Assembly (NCBI GenBank): GCA_937916565.1
Contig: CALFSR010000202.1
Location: forward strand, 1 to 5,769
Reading direction: 5' to 3'
DNA length: 5,769 nt
Source: an uncultured Bacillota bacterium
GTDB lineage: Bacteria > Bacillota > Limnochordia > Limnochordales > ZCTH02-B6
A program made the position numbers and the translations under genes. Shown here piece by piece: positions 4,645-5,769 of this stretch (positions are counted from its first letter, which is position 1; every line of letters starts with the position of its first letter). The notes under the pieces were generated by a model. It was not told where the DNA came from. It was given only the letters and a program-made list of their open reading frames with translations, and did no database searches.

Positions 4645-5769
4645 CTACACGTCCCCGGTGAGCTCCTTCGCGGCCGCGACCACCGCGTCGACGCTGAAGC
4701 CGAGATGCGCGGCCACCTCGTCACCCGGTCCGCTTTCCCCAAACCGGTCGAGGGAATAGACGCGGTCGCCCGGGCGCACGAGCCTGTACCACCCTCCGGC
4801 CGCCCCGGCTTCCAGCGTCATGCGGCGCACGCTTTCGCCGCCGAGAACGGTTGTCTGGTACTCCTCGGGCTGTTCAAGGAACAACTCCCGGCATGGCACC
4901 GACACGACGCGGGTGCCGATGCCTTCCCGCTCAAGCTGCTCGGCTGCGGTCCACGCCAGCGCCACCTCGCTGCCGGAGGCTATGAGAACGAGGCGGAGCG
5001 GCAGACCGGGAGCCTCCGGCCGGATGACGTAGCCGCCCCGGGCGAAGTTGGCCGGATCGGTCTTGGCCTCCGCCAGCAGGGGCAGCTTTTGGCGGGTAAG
5101 AGCCAGCGCCGTCGGGCCGTTCGCGCGGGCAAGCGCCTGCCACCACGCAAGCCCGGTCTCCCGTACGGTCGCGGGGCGGAACACCCGCAGGTTGGGGATG
5201 AGGCGCAATGCCTCCAACTGCTCGATGGGCTGGTGGGTGGGACCGTCTTCGCCCAGGTAGATGGAGTCGTGGGTAAAAAGGTAGATAACGGGCTGGCCCA
5301 TGAGCGCGGCCATCCGGACGGCCGGGCGCATGTAGTCGGAGAAGACGAGGAAGGTGGCGCAATACGGCCGGACACCGCCGTGAAGGGCCATCCCGTTGCA
5401 GATGGCGCCCATGGCGTGCTCGCGCACGCCGAAATGGATGTTGCGCCCGCTGTACTCGCCCGGCGCCAAAGCCGGGGCGTTCTTGATGAAGGAGTTGTTG
5501 GACGGAGTCAAGTCCGCTGAGCCGCCGATGAGCCCCGGCACGTGCTCCGCGACGATCTGCAGCGCCATGCCGCTCGCCTCCCGGGTGGCCACGGGTTTCC
5601 CGGGCGCTAGGCCGTCCAGGGCCGGCAACAGTCCCTCGGGAAGCTGAAGGCTGAACCGCTGGTCCCACTCGGCCCGCAGTTCAGGATATGCCGCGGACCA
5701 CGCGGCAAAGAGCGACTCCCACTCCTGCCTTGTCTTGGCCCACGCCTGCCGGCGCTCGGCGAAGTACGC
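4645..5769 (-). CDS. tkt: Transketolase, C-terminal part (partial, 5' end beyond window)
   Basis: Transketolase is the thiamine-diphosphate enzyme that moves two-carbon ketol units between sugar phosphates in the pentose phosphate pathway. The frame is open from the window edge to a TAG at 4645-4647 and gives the last 374 of about 660-670 residues, so the N-terminal diphosphate-binding domain lies outside. Visible are the end of the linker, then the pyrimidine-binding domain: GGSADLTPSN, then HFGVREHAMG (about 112-121) with the Glu that contacts the ThDP aminopyrimidine ring, then FTHDSIYLGEDGPTHQP with two active-site His 12 residues apart as in characterised transketolases. LTRQKLP supplies the phosphate-binding Arg. 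The C-terminal domain has LIASGSEVALA and VYSLDRFGESGPGDEVAAHLGF. The THDS...EDGPTHQP pattern separates it from DXS. An internal TTG at 5628 is not a credible start, because conserved sequence continues upstream of it. Confidence 0.97.
   Translation of the reverse strand, partial: AYFAERRQAWAKTRQEWESLFAAWSAAYPELRAEWDQRFSLQLPEGLLPALDGLAPGKPVATREASGMALQIVAEHVPGLIGGSADLTPSNNSFIKNAPALAPGEYSGRNIHFGVREHAMGAICNGMALHGGVRPYCATFLVFSDYMRPAVRMAALMGQPVIYLFTHDSIYLGEDGPTHQPIEQLEALRLIPNLRVFRPATVRETGLAWWQALARANGPTALALTRQKLPLLAEAKTDPANFARGGYVIRPEAPGLPLRLVLIASGSEVALAWTAAEQLEREGIGTRVVSVPCRELFLEQPEEYQTTVLGGESVRRMTLEAGAAGGWYRLVRPGDRVYSLDRFGESGPGDEVAAHLGFSVDAVVAAAKELTGDV

Noticed and set aside
4477..5520. Long plus-strand open frame (347 codons) opposite transketolase
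   Set aside because: It runs antisense to conserved transketolase motifs, crosses the tkt/membrane-gene spacer and has shadow-type composition, with no recognisable domain.

Overview
The window is a dense, GC-rich stretch of ordinary bacterial chromosome. Purine-rich Shine-Dalgarno sequences, GTG/TTG starts and several 4-nt ATGA gene overlaps fit a high-GC Gram-positive lineage, possibly a deep Firmicutes group of the Symbiobacterium/Thermaerobacter/Limnochordia kind. That placement is an inference from base composition, gene style and gene content. No rRNA, tRNA, mobile element, CRISPR array or phage gene was seen.

Plus strand, 1-3767. The window opens with the 3' end of an unassigned gene (to 277). 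After 84 nt comes a short ABM-fold heme-degrading monooxygenase of the IsdG/HmoB type (362-694, TTG start proposed). It overlaps by ATGA the start of a divergent YchF/OLA1-family P-loop NTPase with a C-terminal TGS domain (691-1767). A 46-nt gap leads to a 75-residue unassigned protein (1814-2041). That gene overlaps purE (2038-2526), and purE overlaps purK (2523-3767), both by ATGA. PurK and PurE together convert AIR to CAIR in de novo purine synthesis by the two-step N5-CAIR route. The rest of the purine pathway is not in this window.

Minus strand, 3764-5769. The C-terminal half of a transketolase (tkt, 5' end beyond the window) is followed after a 50-nt spacer holding a GC hairpin by a multi-pass membrane protein of the YdjM/DUF457 'metal-dependent hydrolase' type (3764-4594). 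That gene is convergent with purK, and the two stop codons share one CTAG palindrome, so no non-coding DNA separates the two convergent units.

There is no convincing previously undescribed system here. The points most worth a second look are the NTPase, which keeps the YchF G1, NxxE and TGS features but has lost recognisable switch I and DxxG motifs, the small aromatic-rich protein coupled to purE, and the tail-to-tail overlap at CTAG.
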